DNA of 64,000 nt from contig CM048746.1 in NCBI GenBank assembly GCA_026315105.1, positions 563,903,940-563,967,939 of the forward strand, in the 5' to 3' direction. The DNA is from Locusta migratoria. Lineage: Eukaryota > Arthropoda > Insecta > Orthoptera > Acrididae. Below are positions 54,988-64,000 of this stretch, piece after piece (positions within the stretch are counted from its first letter, which is position 1; each line of letters opens with the position of its first letter). Made by a program: the position numbers and the translations under genes. Below the pieces are notes generated by a model that ran no database searches, was not told the DNA's origin, and was given only the letters and a program-made list of their open reading frames with translations.

Positions 54988-55908
54988 CAGGGTGTGACAA
55001 AAAGGTACGGCCAAACTTTCAGGAACATTCCTCACACACAAAGAAACAAAATATGTTATGTAGACATGGGTCCGGAAACGCTTAATTTCCATGTTAGAGG
55101 TCATTTTAATACTTCTCTTCAGATCACATTAATCATGGAATGGAAACACACCGTATCAGCGTGACTTCAAACACTTTGTTACAGGAAATGTTCAAAATGT
55201 CCTCCGTTAGCGAAGATACTTGCATCCACCCTCCGTCGCATGGAATCTCTGATTCGCTGATGCAGCCTGGAGAACGGCGTATTGTGTCACAGCCGTCGAC
55301 AATATGAGCACGAAGAGAGTCTACATTTGGTACCGCGGTTGCGGTGACAAGAGCTTTCAAATGCCCCCATAAATGAAAGTCAAGAGGGTTGAGGTCAGGA
55401 GAGCGTGGAGGCCATGGAATTCGTCCGCATCTACCAATCCATCGGTCATCGAATCTGTTGTTGCGAAGCGTACGAACACGTCGACTGAAATGTGCAGGAG
55501 CTCCATCGTGCATGAACCACATGTTGTGTCGTACTTGTAAAGGCACATGTTCTAGCAGCACAGGTAGAGTATCCCATATGAAATCATGATATCGTGCTCC
55601 AGTGAGCGTAAGTGGAAGAACATGAGGCCCAATCAAGACATCACCAACAATTCCTTCCCAAACGTTCACAGAAAATCTGTGTTAATGACGTGAATCGAGG
55701 AAGTACAGTACATACTAACGAAACAGTTGGGTATTTTGACAATTGTCTGCACGAATTATTTCAATTTACATTTAAAGAGAAATACTAAAATGAGCTCCAA
55801 CATGGAAATTAAGCGTTTCCGGACACATGTCCACATAAAATCTTTTTCTTTCTTTGTGTGTGAGGAATGTTTCCTGAAAGTTTGGCCGTACCTTTTTGTA
55901 ACACCCTG
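54988..55908 (-). mobile_element. mariner-type element, about 120-bp TIRs, 921 bp
   Basis: The left TIR (CAGGGTGTGACAAAAAGGTA, then CGGCCAAACTTTCAGGAA and CGGAAACGCTTAATTTCCAT) is matched over roughly 120 bp by the inverted right end, which finishes TACCTTTTTGTAACACCCTG. TA flanks both ends (54986-54987 and 55909-55910). The interior encodes only the C-terminal half of a transposase on the minus strand, so the element is an internal-deletion derivative. Confidence 0.88.
55133..55681 (-). pseudogene. mariner-type (DD41D-spaced) transposase, C-terminal half
   Basis: The minus strand encodes RFSVNVWEGIVGDVLIGP (start of the second half of the DDE/D domain), MWFMHDGAPAHFSRRVRT (second catalytic Asp) and PWPPRSPDLNPLDFHLWGHL (third). 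Counting residues between the HDG Asp and the PLD Asp gives 41, the spacing of DD41D mariner relatives. The frame has no ATG (GTG at 55667-55669) and a stop just upstream. The N-terminal DNA-binding region and the first catalytic Asp are missing. It terminates at 55133 inside the terminal repeat zone. It cannot be an active transposase but may be trans-mobilisable DNA. Confidence 0.85.
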
Positions 55909-55910
55909 TA

Positions 55911-57244
55911 CAGCCATCCATTATTGCCAGTGTCGGATTTGATGAATGAAATGCCTTCCACGTACAATCCACATATGTTGGGACTCCTGTTGGACGATGT
56001 CGGTAGCTACCTGGTGTGCTGCAACTGTCCAGAATGTTCTTCAAACCATCACAGACAGATATTGTTCTGTGACACGGTGCACAGTAATCCATAAAAAAAT
56101 CCATCGTTGTTTTCTGTACATGAAGTACAAGAATGTCTGGAAATGGTCTATAAATAGCCGTTGGACATTTCCAGTTGATGGTCCATTCAATTCGATCAGA
56201 AGATGCAATTCATTCCATCTTACAAAATACCACAACTGTGGAGATAACATCAGCATGCGCAGTTCCTTGGGGGTAACCTGGGTCCAAGCCTCTGTGACGT
56301 GTCCATCACACACGAGCCTTATGTTCGGCTCTTACACAATCGGATTTCATTTCAGAAGCCCACAGTTTTCCAGTCTTCCAGACTCCAACCGATGTGGTCA
56401 CGAGCAGCCGATTCAGGGATGTCGCACTGTTACGCCGTCTCCACACGGTACGTGTTTTCCTGCGTGGCGCCCGCCAGACCTGCTATCTACCTCGCTATTG
56501 CACGCTCTGACACGAGGCGCTACATCCCACGGAACATAACGTGCTGTTCATTGTAATTTACGACCGCAGCGCCCGTTGCTGGCTGTATTTTGCGCTCACA
56601 TCACACATGGACGTTCGTAAAATTGCTTCTGTAACACTATTAGGGATCATCGAAAGAAAAGTGGAGAGAATCGTGACGACGAGTTTGGTGTTGTCGATGG
56701 TTGCACCAGCGCATTGCTAGTAGTGGCAAGCTAAATGTGCTGCTAAATATATTATTCGTAAGCTCAGCTGAATTTGCACCACATATTTGGATTTAGTTTC
56801 AATGTAGTTTCAGTTCAGTATGAGTATATGTTTTCGTGTGTACAATATCCACATTATCGTTGCTGTAATGATTTAGTAAATAAATTCCTGATACAGGTTT
56901 CACGAAATAGTCATTTCGCAATTTTCTTCGAACGGATGAGGAGATTTTCTTAAAGTTAGTAACCGTAATTGAAAAATATATTTATCGACAAGACACCAAC
57001 ACGAGAGAGGCTTTAAGACCAAACACACTCTTTCATAATATAAAATTCTTCTAGTGTGTAACTTGTGTTTATTTTCAGGAAATATATGAGAAATAAAATA
57101 TATTCATTAAGAAAGTTAGTATATTGCTTGAAAACTGGTTTCCTCCTAAAGTAACTCAAATTAAACAAAATTTTATATTAAAACCATGGTTTACACAAGG
57201 AATAATGATTTCCCATAAGGATAATGTATTTATCAGTCAAAAAT
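55911..57244. other. unidentified sequence with a 197-codon open frame
   Basis: A plus-strand frame at 55946-56539 is open for 197 codons and the antisense strand is also partly open. I recognise no domain in either. The left end continues directly from the pre-insertion DNA at 54985. It may be another repeat or an old transposon body; evidence for a gene is weak. 56560-57244 is AT-rich and featureless. Confidence 0.3.
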
Positions 57245-57302
57245 AATACTGACTGGAGACAAGTCCAATACTCAAATATTGTACTTGTCTTTAGTCAGTA
57301 TT
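57245..57302. repeat. imperfect hairpin, 20-bp arms
   Basis: AATACTGACTGGAGACAAGT at 57245-57264 pairs with ACTTGTCTTTAGTCAGTATT at 57283-57302, with two mismatches, around an 18-nt loop. It could be a minimal MITE relic. It is not followed by a T-run of terminator type. Confidence 0.7.
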
Positions 57303-57890
57303 GAACTTTGATTCCGAAGTGCTTCTGGTTAAGACCATAAGAAAGATGGGTTCAGACGTTTTATTATTGGCTTATAAATTTTATGTCGATGACACATCAA
57401 TGTTATGTAAAACAATTGTAATAGCAGCGAATTCATGTAAAATTACTACAGGGCTAAAGATAGCGTCTAGTACGCCGAAACCGGTTATGTAATTAAATGA
57501 AGAAAGCGATCTTAGCTGCAAACCTCTTATTAAATTTTTCATTTATTTTCACCAGTTTTTGCCTTTCGTGGACCTAGAAATTAATGACTGGAACTTGAAA
57601 TCACCAAGCCCATCTCAAAGTATCCTTCAGATTTAGTAGATACTGACAGCTTCTTTGAAATTCTACCCATGTATACCGTATTCAGTAATCCTGGAATGTG
57701 TCAACCGTAACAGGATCCAATGAAGGTTCACAGCACGTTTATGAGAGAAGAATCAAGCAAATGTTTTGGCACTGAGTGGAACAATTAGACACTTTTGTGC
57801 GATTCATAGTCGGATTAAGGCAATCGCAAGTACCGTGGCCGCCGGTGGTCCCGAACTAGAGGGGGCCCCGTCATGATCGCTTTCGAAATT
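57303..57890. other. no recognised feature
   Basis: Nothing recognised between the hairpin and the SINE. Confidence 0.4.
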
Positions 57891-57903
57891 TGTCACTATT
57901 TAA

Positions 57904-58090
57904 AATGTTCAAATGTTTTTAAGCTTATGGGACTTAACTGCGGGGTCATCAGTCCCTAAACTTACAAACTACTTACGAACTACCTTATATTAAAGACATA
58001 CTTGCCCGATAGGGGATTCGAACTCCCGTCCGTAGCGGCTGTGCAGACTACGACTGGCGCGCTGCAGAACGCTCGGCCACTGCGGCCGGC
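57904..58090 (-). mobile_element. tRNA-derived SINE, family A, 13-bp TSD
   Basis: The antisense copy has the usual tail and body, a B-box complement GGGGATTCGAACTCCC and a head ending in CTCGGCCACTGCGGCCGGC. The perfect 13-bp repeat TGTCACTATTTAA lies at 57891-57903 and 58091-58103. Confidence 0.95.
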
Positions 58091-58103
58091 TGTCACTATT
58101 TAA

Positions 58104-60410
58104 CGACGAGACCTGGTTCCTAGTAATAGGAAAATCATCAAAATCAGAATAGTAACATGATGCATTCACACAAATCCCGCCATCGTGAGCACCATTATTG
58201 CTGTCTATACTTTTGCATGCCATGGCAGTCTTACTTCATGTGAACCAACAACAATACACATTTAGATTTGTCGCCGAGTCGGCCGCCGATTTGTGTCGAA
58301 ACACCAGAAATGTTTGATGTCGCCGACAGGCGCAGTTCGCCTTTTTGCGTATAACGTGACGTTTTAGGCCCACAACAGTGGGTAGTGTCTGCAGAAGCTG
58401 CCCTCAGCCGATGCAACATCTGCAGTTCCCTCCGTTTCTACGAATAATTTGTAAGTAAACTTTTGTTATTTGATGAAGAAATCTGCATATTCATATTTGC
58501 CGTGAAATTATTTATAGAAAAACTACATCAGAAATTACGATACCGGATATTGCAACAATGAATTTCAATTCGTCAGCCAGAAGGGACTCCAGAAATATGC
58601 GAAAAATATGATACCAGATGTTAGCAAACACTTTTTTTTTAAATTTGGAAAAATATTCACCAGTTTACTATAAAGACATAAATAAGATACATATACAATA
58701 GTTTTAGTGTCACTGTAATATTAAAACCACCTAATACATTGTTACAATCCTATTTCTCCAGTTTTATGTTGTGTTAGTTTTAAGTACAAGTTCGTTGTTT
58801 TTAAGCTCATATTGTTGAATATTTTCCTTGTTTCAGATTAAATCTCCCCCTTTTTGTGCATATTTGAACACATACATTTCACTTGGCAAAGCCAATTGGT
58901 GAACTATCCAGACGGTAGTACTGTCGTGATTAAATGCAGAAGAATGTAACAAAAGTAATATTCTCCAAATTATCAGTCAACAACATGAAAAGGAAAGTTC
59001 AGTTTTCAGCCGCTTACTGGAAGGAGCATCATTTTCTGTAGGCACAAAATGTAGAGCCATATGTGACACACAAACAGATTCTATCATTGAATTGTAGCAT
59101 AGTATCACCTTAGCTAATAATATTTCTGGTATATTAGGCATAAATGAATAATACAGTGTCTGTTCAGTTTTATTTGGGATGTGACATTATGATGGTCAAT
59201 TGACACAAGTAAAAGTAAATGAAGGGGGGTTCTGAATTACATGAAACTTGCCATATAACAGATTTTATAAATAATCAGTAGGTATCAGTTGTCTTGGAAT
59301 AGGGAATGTAAATAAATGTAATGAATCAAACATGTCTCCAACTTCAACTGCTCTTCCCAAAACATAAATGTACAACGCCAGCAGTGATGCATCAGGAAAA
59401 TCTATCTTATTAAAGTGTTAACGTAGATTGTCACGGCAAAACTGTACAACATACTTATGGAAAATGAAGATGAGCAGTCCTTATATTTTATGTTATATTT
59501 TAATTTGTTGATTCACGAAAAATTCGTGATTTTACAGTAAGGACTTTAAGAATGAAATTAGTGTTAGTTGGATACGGTAACTTGATGGCCAAGGAATGGG
59601 ATGACTAAATGCAAAACAGCATTCCAATAAAACCAGGAGAATAGTTAAGTTTCTTAAAGGCTAAACTTTTTGAGTAAACACTGAACATGTTTTCCTTTCG
59701 CACCATTCTTTCGGTCACCACATATATATTGCACAATTTTACACTTTACTGAACCTAATTAACCGTAGTAGGAAATTTTTAATAAGAATATTCAGGAAGA
59801 CAACTGTCTTCTGACCTCGTTTTGTTACTATCAAATAAACTGGAAGTTTTGGAAGATCTATTATAATTAAAAATATAATTATACTTCTCCTCCATTATCC
59901 ATCTGATTCTCCTTCCACTGTATGCAGGAACTGGTATACTGCATCTTACCTAGGCGATATATAAAAAAAGAGTACCAAAATCGATGAAATACCACAATTA
60001 CAAGGTTTTTTACTATCCAAACAACACCACAGGACAGTGTCTCTTCATTAAAAAAAATTAAGACCCAACTATTATCCAACAGCGAGGTATACCAAATTAC
60101 ACCTACATACTGTGATAAGTTTCGTACTGTAGTAAGGCAGAAACATTTCAGCTAAGGCTGTATATAAGTTATTACAAATATTTTTCAGCAGTCTGTCATT
60201 TATCGGAATGGTTAATTGTTTAAAATGTTAAACTCATAGATAATCCAGTTCAATATTTATATTTATTAACAATTTTTAACATTTCAATTTTACTGCCACA
60301 GTAGAGCCAAAGATGACAGTTCCTATTTGCTTGAATTAAAGTGTAAACTAGTAACACATTAATGAAGTCTATATATAAACATTGTAACTAGCTTGATAAA
60401 ACAGTAAAGT
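58104..60410. other. 2.3 kb with no recognised feature
   Basis: AT-rich with frames no longer than about 66 codons, none recognisable. Confidence 0.45.
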
Positions 60411-60442
60411 CTGAAGATGGCCCTGTAAGCCGAAAACCAGTT
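60411..60442 (+). other. hammerhead-like PLE terminus remnant
   Basis: CTGAAGA (60411-60417), a GGC/GCC stem II around a CCTGTAA loop (60419-60431), GAAA (60432-60435) and a short ACCAGT segment occur in hammerhead order. No complementary stem I is seen, so a functional ribozyme is unlikely. The arrangement resembles the 3' ends of PLEs. Confidence 0.4.
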
Positions 60443-60470
60443 AATGAATTGAATAACCTTGTATCTTGTT

Positions 60471-60545
60471 CAGGATAGAGTAGGGTGGAGAGCTGCATCA
60501 AACCAGTCTCCGAACTGAAGGACACATACACACACACACACACAC
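60471..60545 (+). mobile_element. RTE LINE 3' terminus with (CA)n tail
   Basis: CAGGATAGAGTAGGGTGGAG, AGCTGCATCAAACCAGTCTC and CGAACTGAAGGACACA match the last 55 bp of the RTE element at 52235. The tail is (AC)n at 60527-60545, where the other copy has (AAC)n. It is an extremely 5'-truncated insertion. Confidence 0.75.
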
Positions 60546-62540
60546 TTGTGGAAAATACACAAAATTGTGATTTTTGAGTACTTACAAATAGTTGAGCATA
60601 TGTACAGATATAAAATTGGGCCAGTCACCTTACTAATCAAAGAGGAGGCTATCCAGCGACCTTGCTTCTCATAAAAGAATTACTGACACATTGTATAAAT
60701 AATGATATTGAATTGCTGACTAGTACAGGAAGTGAAATCTATACTACTCCCAACAGACACACACACAAAGGCAAAAGTGACATACTGCCTAGCTTCAGAA
60801 ATTAATTGCTTTGTGGAGGAATGTGGCTTGGGATTTCGAAATGGTGAATTAGAGTTAGGGAAGGGGTTATGAAGCAACAGGAAGTGAAATAGTTCACCTA
60901 CACCATTAATTGCAGGCCACAAAGATGTCTTCAATAAATCCTCAAAACTTGCAACTATTGTATTAAAAGATTCAAATGACAATTTTTTCATCTTACAGGA
61001 ATAAGGTAAATAGAGTTTTTGTAGTTCTGAGGCTTTCCTCATAAATCGGTGTTTATTTGGCAGCAGCAATCAGTTCGAATATTGACTACAGTAGGTATTG
61101 ATAACTTATATATTTTGGAAGAATTTTTAAACTTACTGGAATTTATACACACACTGATCAATGCAGGTGCATTTACAGCTTAATGGTTTCCTATTGCTGA
61201 CAACAAGAATAAGTAACAATGGAAAACATAAAATTAATTTCTTGTCGGCTTGGCCTCCTTCCCTAGAGTTTGGAATAGTATTATTTAGGCGCACTCTGTT
61301 CTGCATCTTCAGTCCACACTTAAGTGCCTGCCAGAGGAAAAATGTGTTAACAACCTGCTGTCTAACACAAAATGAGAAATTTGGAACAACCAACAGTTTC
61401 AAATAACATTATAGAGACACTGATACCTCATAATCCCTCCTACAAACTATCTGAATATCGTGATACAGGGACTGTAAAGTTCTGTTAATTACATTCCAAG
61501 TAGCAGTGTACCTCATAAAGCTGCAGAACTAGTTGTATTGCACTTTAAATAGAACCCTGTATGTACAAATTTGGGGGAAATATTACCTCTCGAAAATATC
61601 TTCGAATCATAATGCAACAGTGCGATGGGTACCAAAGATTAGATGGTCGTGGAACACATTGTACCAGTTATAAACACCGTTCCATAAAATTCAAGCTATA
61701 ATTGATCTTATTTTTATATAGTAGATGGACTTCCTACAACGTAGGCCCTAATTGATCTGTGTAAAATGTTGTACTTTATTATTTAGGCATGACATAATAT
61801 CAAAAAGACACTCCTTTGATAAATCGTCGTTGAGCTGTGGAATAGAAACGATATTCTTTCATGGTACACGTATTATAACTGTACCAACATTCAATACGAT
61901 AACTTTTAAGTTTATCGATATGAAGTTTCTGGTAATTTTTCTGTAGAAAAAAAACACATCTAAAATGTCGCGATTTCAAAATTTCCTCAATTTTTGCCAC
62001 TTGAAAATGCTTATATTCATACATCGCATACTGCAATCAAAGGATACGCGAAATACGAAGTTAAGTTTGTAATATGACGGATCAGAAATCCAGCTTTTCA
62101 CGTGAAAACTAAGTCGCATATCATACATGGCACAATTTTTCGGCCGATGCGTCGGATTTATCGTTGCTTAACATTAAATTCGACAGATAAATACATCCGT
62201 TAGTACGTAAATATTTGAAAATGTAATATTGAGCGATATGTAGCAACGATGTGTAGCGACAGATTTAACTTTGCTGACGTAAGAACGATCAGATTAATCT
62301 TTGAAAACTGTGACTCGAAGTGAAATATCCGTACATTACGTGTGCAGTATTTGGCGGTAATTTCGAAGAAAAATCGGCTTACGTGACACTGTTCACAATC
62401 TCCTGCACTCTGTATTCTTTTTGGAATGTTATACTCTAGTAAAGCTCTAATAACGGCTGCTGTTTCTCCAGTAACGTAGCTTTACAGAACTACGATCAGA
62501 TCGTTAAAACTGTCCAGCACAGTCAACCAACCAGTGATGA
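60546..62540. other. 2-kb stretch with no recognised feature
   Basis: Short frames on both strands (for example the 129-codon antisense frame at 60680-61069) lack recognisable motifs. No terminal repeats were seen. Confidence 0.4.
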
Positions 62541-62544
62541 ACGA

Positions 62545-62688
62545 TGAAGTCCCTAGGCTTGCTTAAACAAACGTGAACTAAACTAACACGCAGACACACC
62601 CACGCCCGAGGAAGGACTCGAAACTCTGGCGAGAACAACCTCACAGTCTTGAAAGACACTTTGTACCGCTCGACTATTCCCGCGTGGC
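62545..62688 (-). mobile_element. tRNA-derived SINE, family B-like, strongly decayed
   Basis: AACTAAACTAACACGCAGAC, CACCCACGCCCGAGGAAGGA, CTCGAAACTCTGG and a head ending CCGCTCGACTATTCCCGCG follow the order of family B with many substitutions. The tail is mostly gone. Confidence 0.65.
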
Positions 62689-63025
62689 AATATAACGCTT
62701 ATCGCTGGATAACAACGTTTTATCTGTGATGACGACCACTGTAGAGTGCAAACGTAACCTACGCTTTATTTTTGTCTTTCCAAATAGAAATCTGGCAAAT
62801 TTATCGTTTCTTAATATATGCGGAAACATCAAAGAGATATATCTATCCAATCATATCGACAGAAAAATCGTACTGTGTATAGGCACATATTGGCCACGTT
62901 CCACTGCACAGGGTAAAAATGTAACATTATAAATAAAGTTACAGGTATTCAACAGTAAGCATTTTTTTCTTATTGCTAATAGGTATTCAGCTGTAACCAT
63001 TTATTTGTTATTGCTAATACTTCTT
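62689..63025. other. no recognised feature
   Basis: AT-rich flank before the second Penelope-like element. Confidence 0.4.
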
Positions 63026-63029
63026 AGGA

Positions 63030-64000
63030 TCGTTGGTTAAAAAGACAGCCCAGTTCCTAATGCTCCATCTTTACTTGAAGAAGTTGTGGGAAGACTCAAG
63101 CCCCAAGGTGCAGTTTCATCTAGTCTGTATGGGCTACCAAATATCGATAATATTGAGACAACTTGTTGATAAATGTCCACATCATATCCCGATATCAGCA
63201 GACTTTATTAGCAGGCTGAAGACACTAAGACTCAATATCCTGATATGATAATAAGTTGTAATGTGGTAACATTATTTACCAAAGTACCACTTGCTGAGAC
63301 TTTATCCTCGATTAGAATTTTGATAAGCAGATTGTAGCCTTATTCCGACATGTGCTCTAAAATTATTTCGTATTCGACAATGAATTTTATGAGCAAACTG
63401 ACAGAGTGGCCAAAGGTAGTCCGCTGTCACCCGTGATAGCCAAATTTTTTAGGGAGGATTTTGAGAAGAAGGCGTTATCTCTGTAAGGTTTCAGCCAGCA
63501 TTATTTTAGACATTTAGAAAATGTTCAAATGTTTGTAAATCTATCGGACCAAACTGCGTGGTCATCAGTCCGTAGCTTACAAACTACTTAAACCTAGGTA
63601 AACCAACCTAAGGACAACACACACACACCCATGCCCCAGGGAGGACTCGAACCTCCGCGGCGAGCAACCGCGCGCTCCACAGCGAGACGCTTTAGATCGC
63701 TCGGCTACTCCACCGCGGCTTTAGACATATCTGATTCATATATCACATGAATGGCCTCATGGTACATTCGATTCATAAGAACATCCAATTTACTTTGGAA
63801 CTAGAAAGGGACGGTTGCCTCCTTATCTTGGATATGTTGGTTCATCTCTAAAATGAAAGTACTCTGGGATATAGAATGTTTCGTAAGCCGACACATACGT
63901 ATCTGGGTCTGCCAATAGACTAATGGTATCATTAATACACTTGTATAGAGGGCACATATACTTTCTGACAAGGACCATCTACAGCAATAACTTGAACATC
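63030..64000 (+). pseudogene. second Penelope-like element RT, decayed, cut by window end
   Basis: Plus-strand pieces in shifting frames: LEEVVGRLKPQGAVSSSLYG then LPNID (RT finger, cf. YGLPKIH), CPHHIPISADFISRLKTLRL, NVVTLFTKVPLAETLSS (motif A, FDVVSLFT-type with its Asp lost), NEFYEQTDRVAKGSPLSPVI (motif B) and DFEKKAL. After a SINE come IQFTLELERDG-like and RMFRKPTHTYLGLPID (thumb). Wording and motif order differ from the PLE at 24 kb, so it is another family. Many stops; the endonuclease, if present, lies beyond the window. Confidence 0.82.
63514..63719 (-). mobile_element. tRNA-derived SINE, family B, inside the second PLE
   Basis: A full-length antisense family B copy with B-box complement GGACTCGAACC is flanked by TTTAGACAT at 63505-63513 and 63720-63728. 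The duplicated target lies at the FRHI codons immediately before the position of the RT catalytic motif C. Confidence 0.93.

Noticed and set aside
1..64000. Host gene exons, bacterial operons, phage or toxin systems
   Set aside because: All recognisable protein matches are to eukaryotic mobile elements. No operon layout, ribosome-binding sites or conserved non-TE domains were found.

Overview
The window reads as intergenic DNA from a large, transposon-saturated arthropod genome. An orthopteran (locust or grasshopper) source is my inference. It rests on the dense tRNA-derived SINE families, CR1/RTE-type LINEs, Helitrons and Penelope-like elements, on the low overall coding content, and on remembered resemblance of the SINEs to locust repeats. 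I found no host protein-coding gene, rRNA or functional tRNA gene. Every convincing protein match is to a mobile element, and nearly all are broken.

Layout. 0-9.7 kb holds a LINE reverse-transcriptase (RT) fragment, an 8-bp-TSD hAT-like MITE, two GC-rich foldback repeats, a palindromic MITE, an inverted cluster of tRNA-SINEs and an antisense LINE interrupted by SINE material. 9.7-12.3 kb holds a 305-bp tandem duplication carrying a Helitron 5' end, a non-autonomous Helitron with an inserted SINE, and a 5'-truncated RNase H LINE. 14.4-17.9 kb is a nest: a mariner-type element with giant inverted repeats, struck by two different 8-bp-TSD elements, followed by a 3-copy 325-bp tandem repeat. 20.7-23.2 kb is a LINE interrupted by two other LINEs.

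24.0-27.3 kb is the best-preserved element: a Penelope-like element (PLE) with N-terminal region, RT and GIY-YIG endonuclease, split by one frameshift, and a textbook hammerhead ribozyme fold in its 3' region. 28-34 kb is Helitron territory with Tc1-like debris. 34.7-41.4 kb holds SINEs and RTE/CR1-type LINE fragments. 42-46 kb has a degenerate zinc-knuckle gag-like ORF and a pogo-like DNA-binding fragment. 47-50.5 kb contains SINE-in-SINE nests. 51-56 kb has RTE 3' ends, a Tc1 fragment and a mariner-type element with about 120-bp terminal inverted repeats. The window ends in a second, badly decayed PLE whose RT active-site region is interrupted by a SINE.

The elements do not form a pathway. 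The order of insertion is readable, because more than a dozen insertions keep target-site duplications (TSDs) visible by eye. Long stretches between elements (about 12.3-14.4, 17.9-20.7, 47.8-49.9 and 58.1-62.5 kb) show nothing I recognise.
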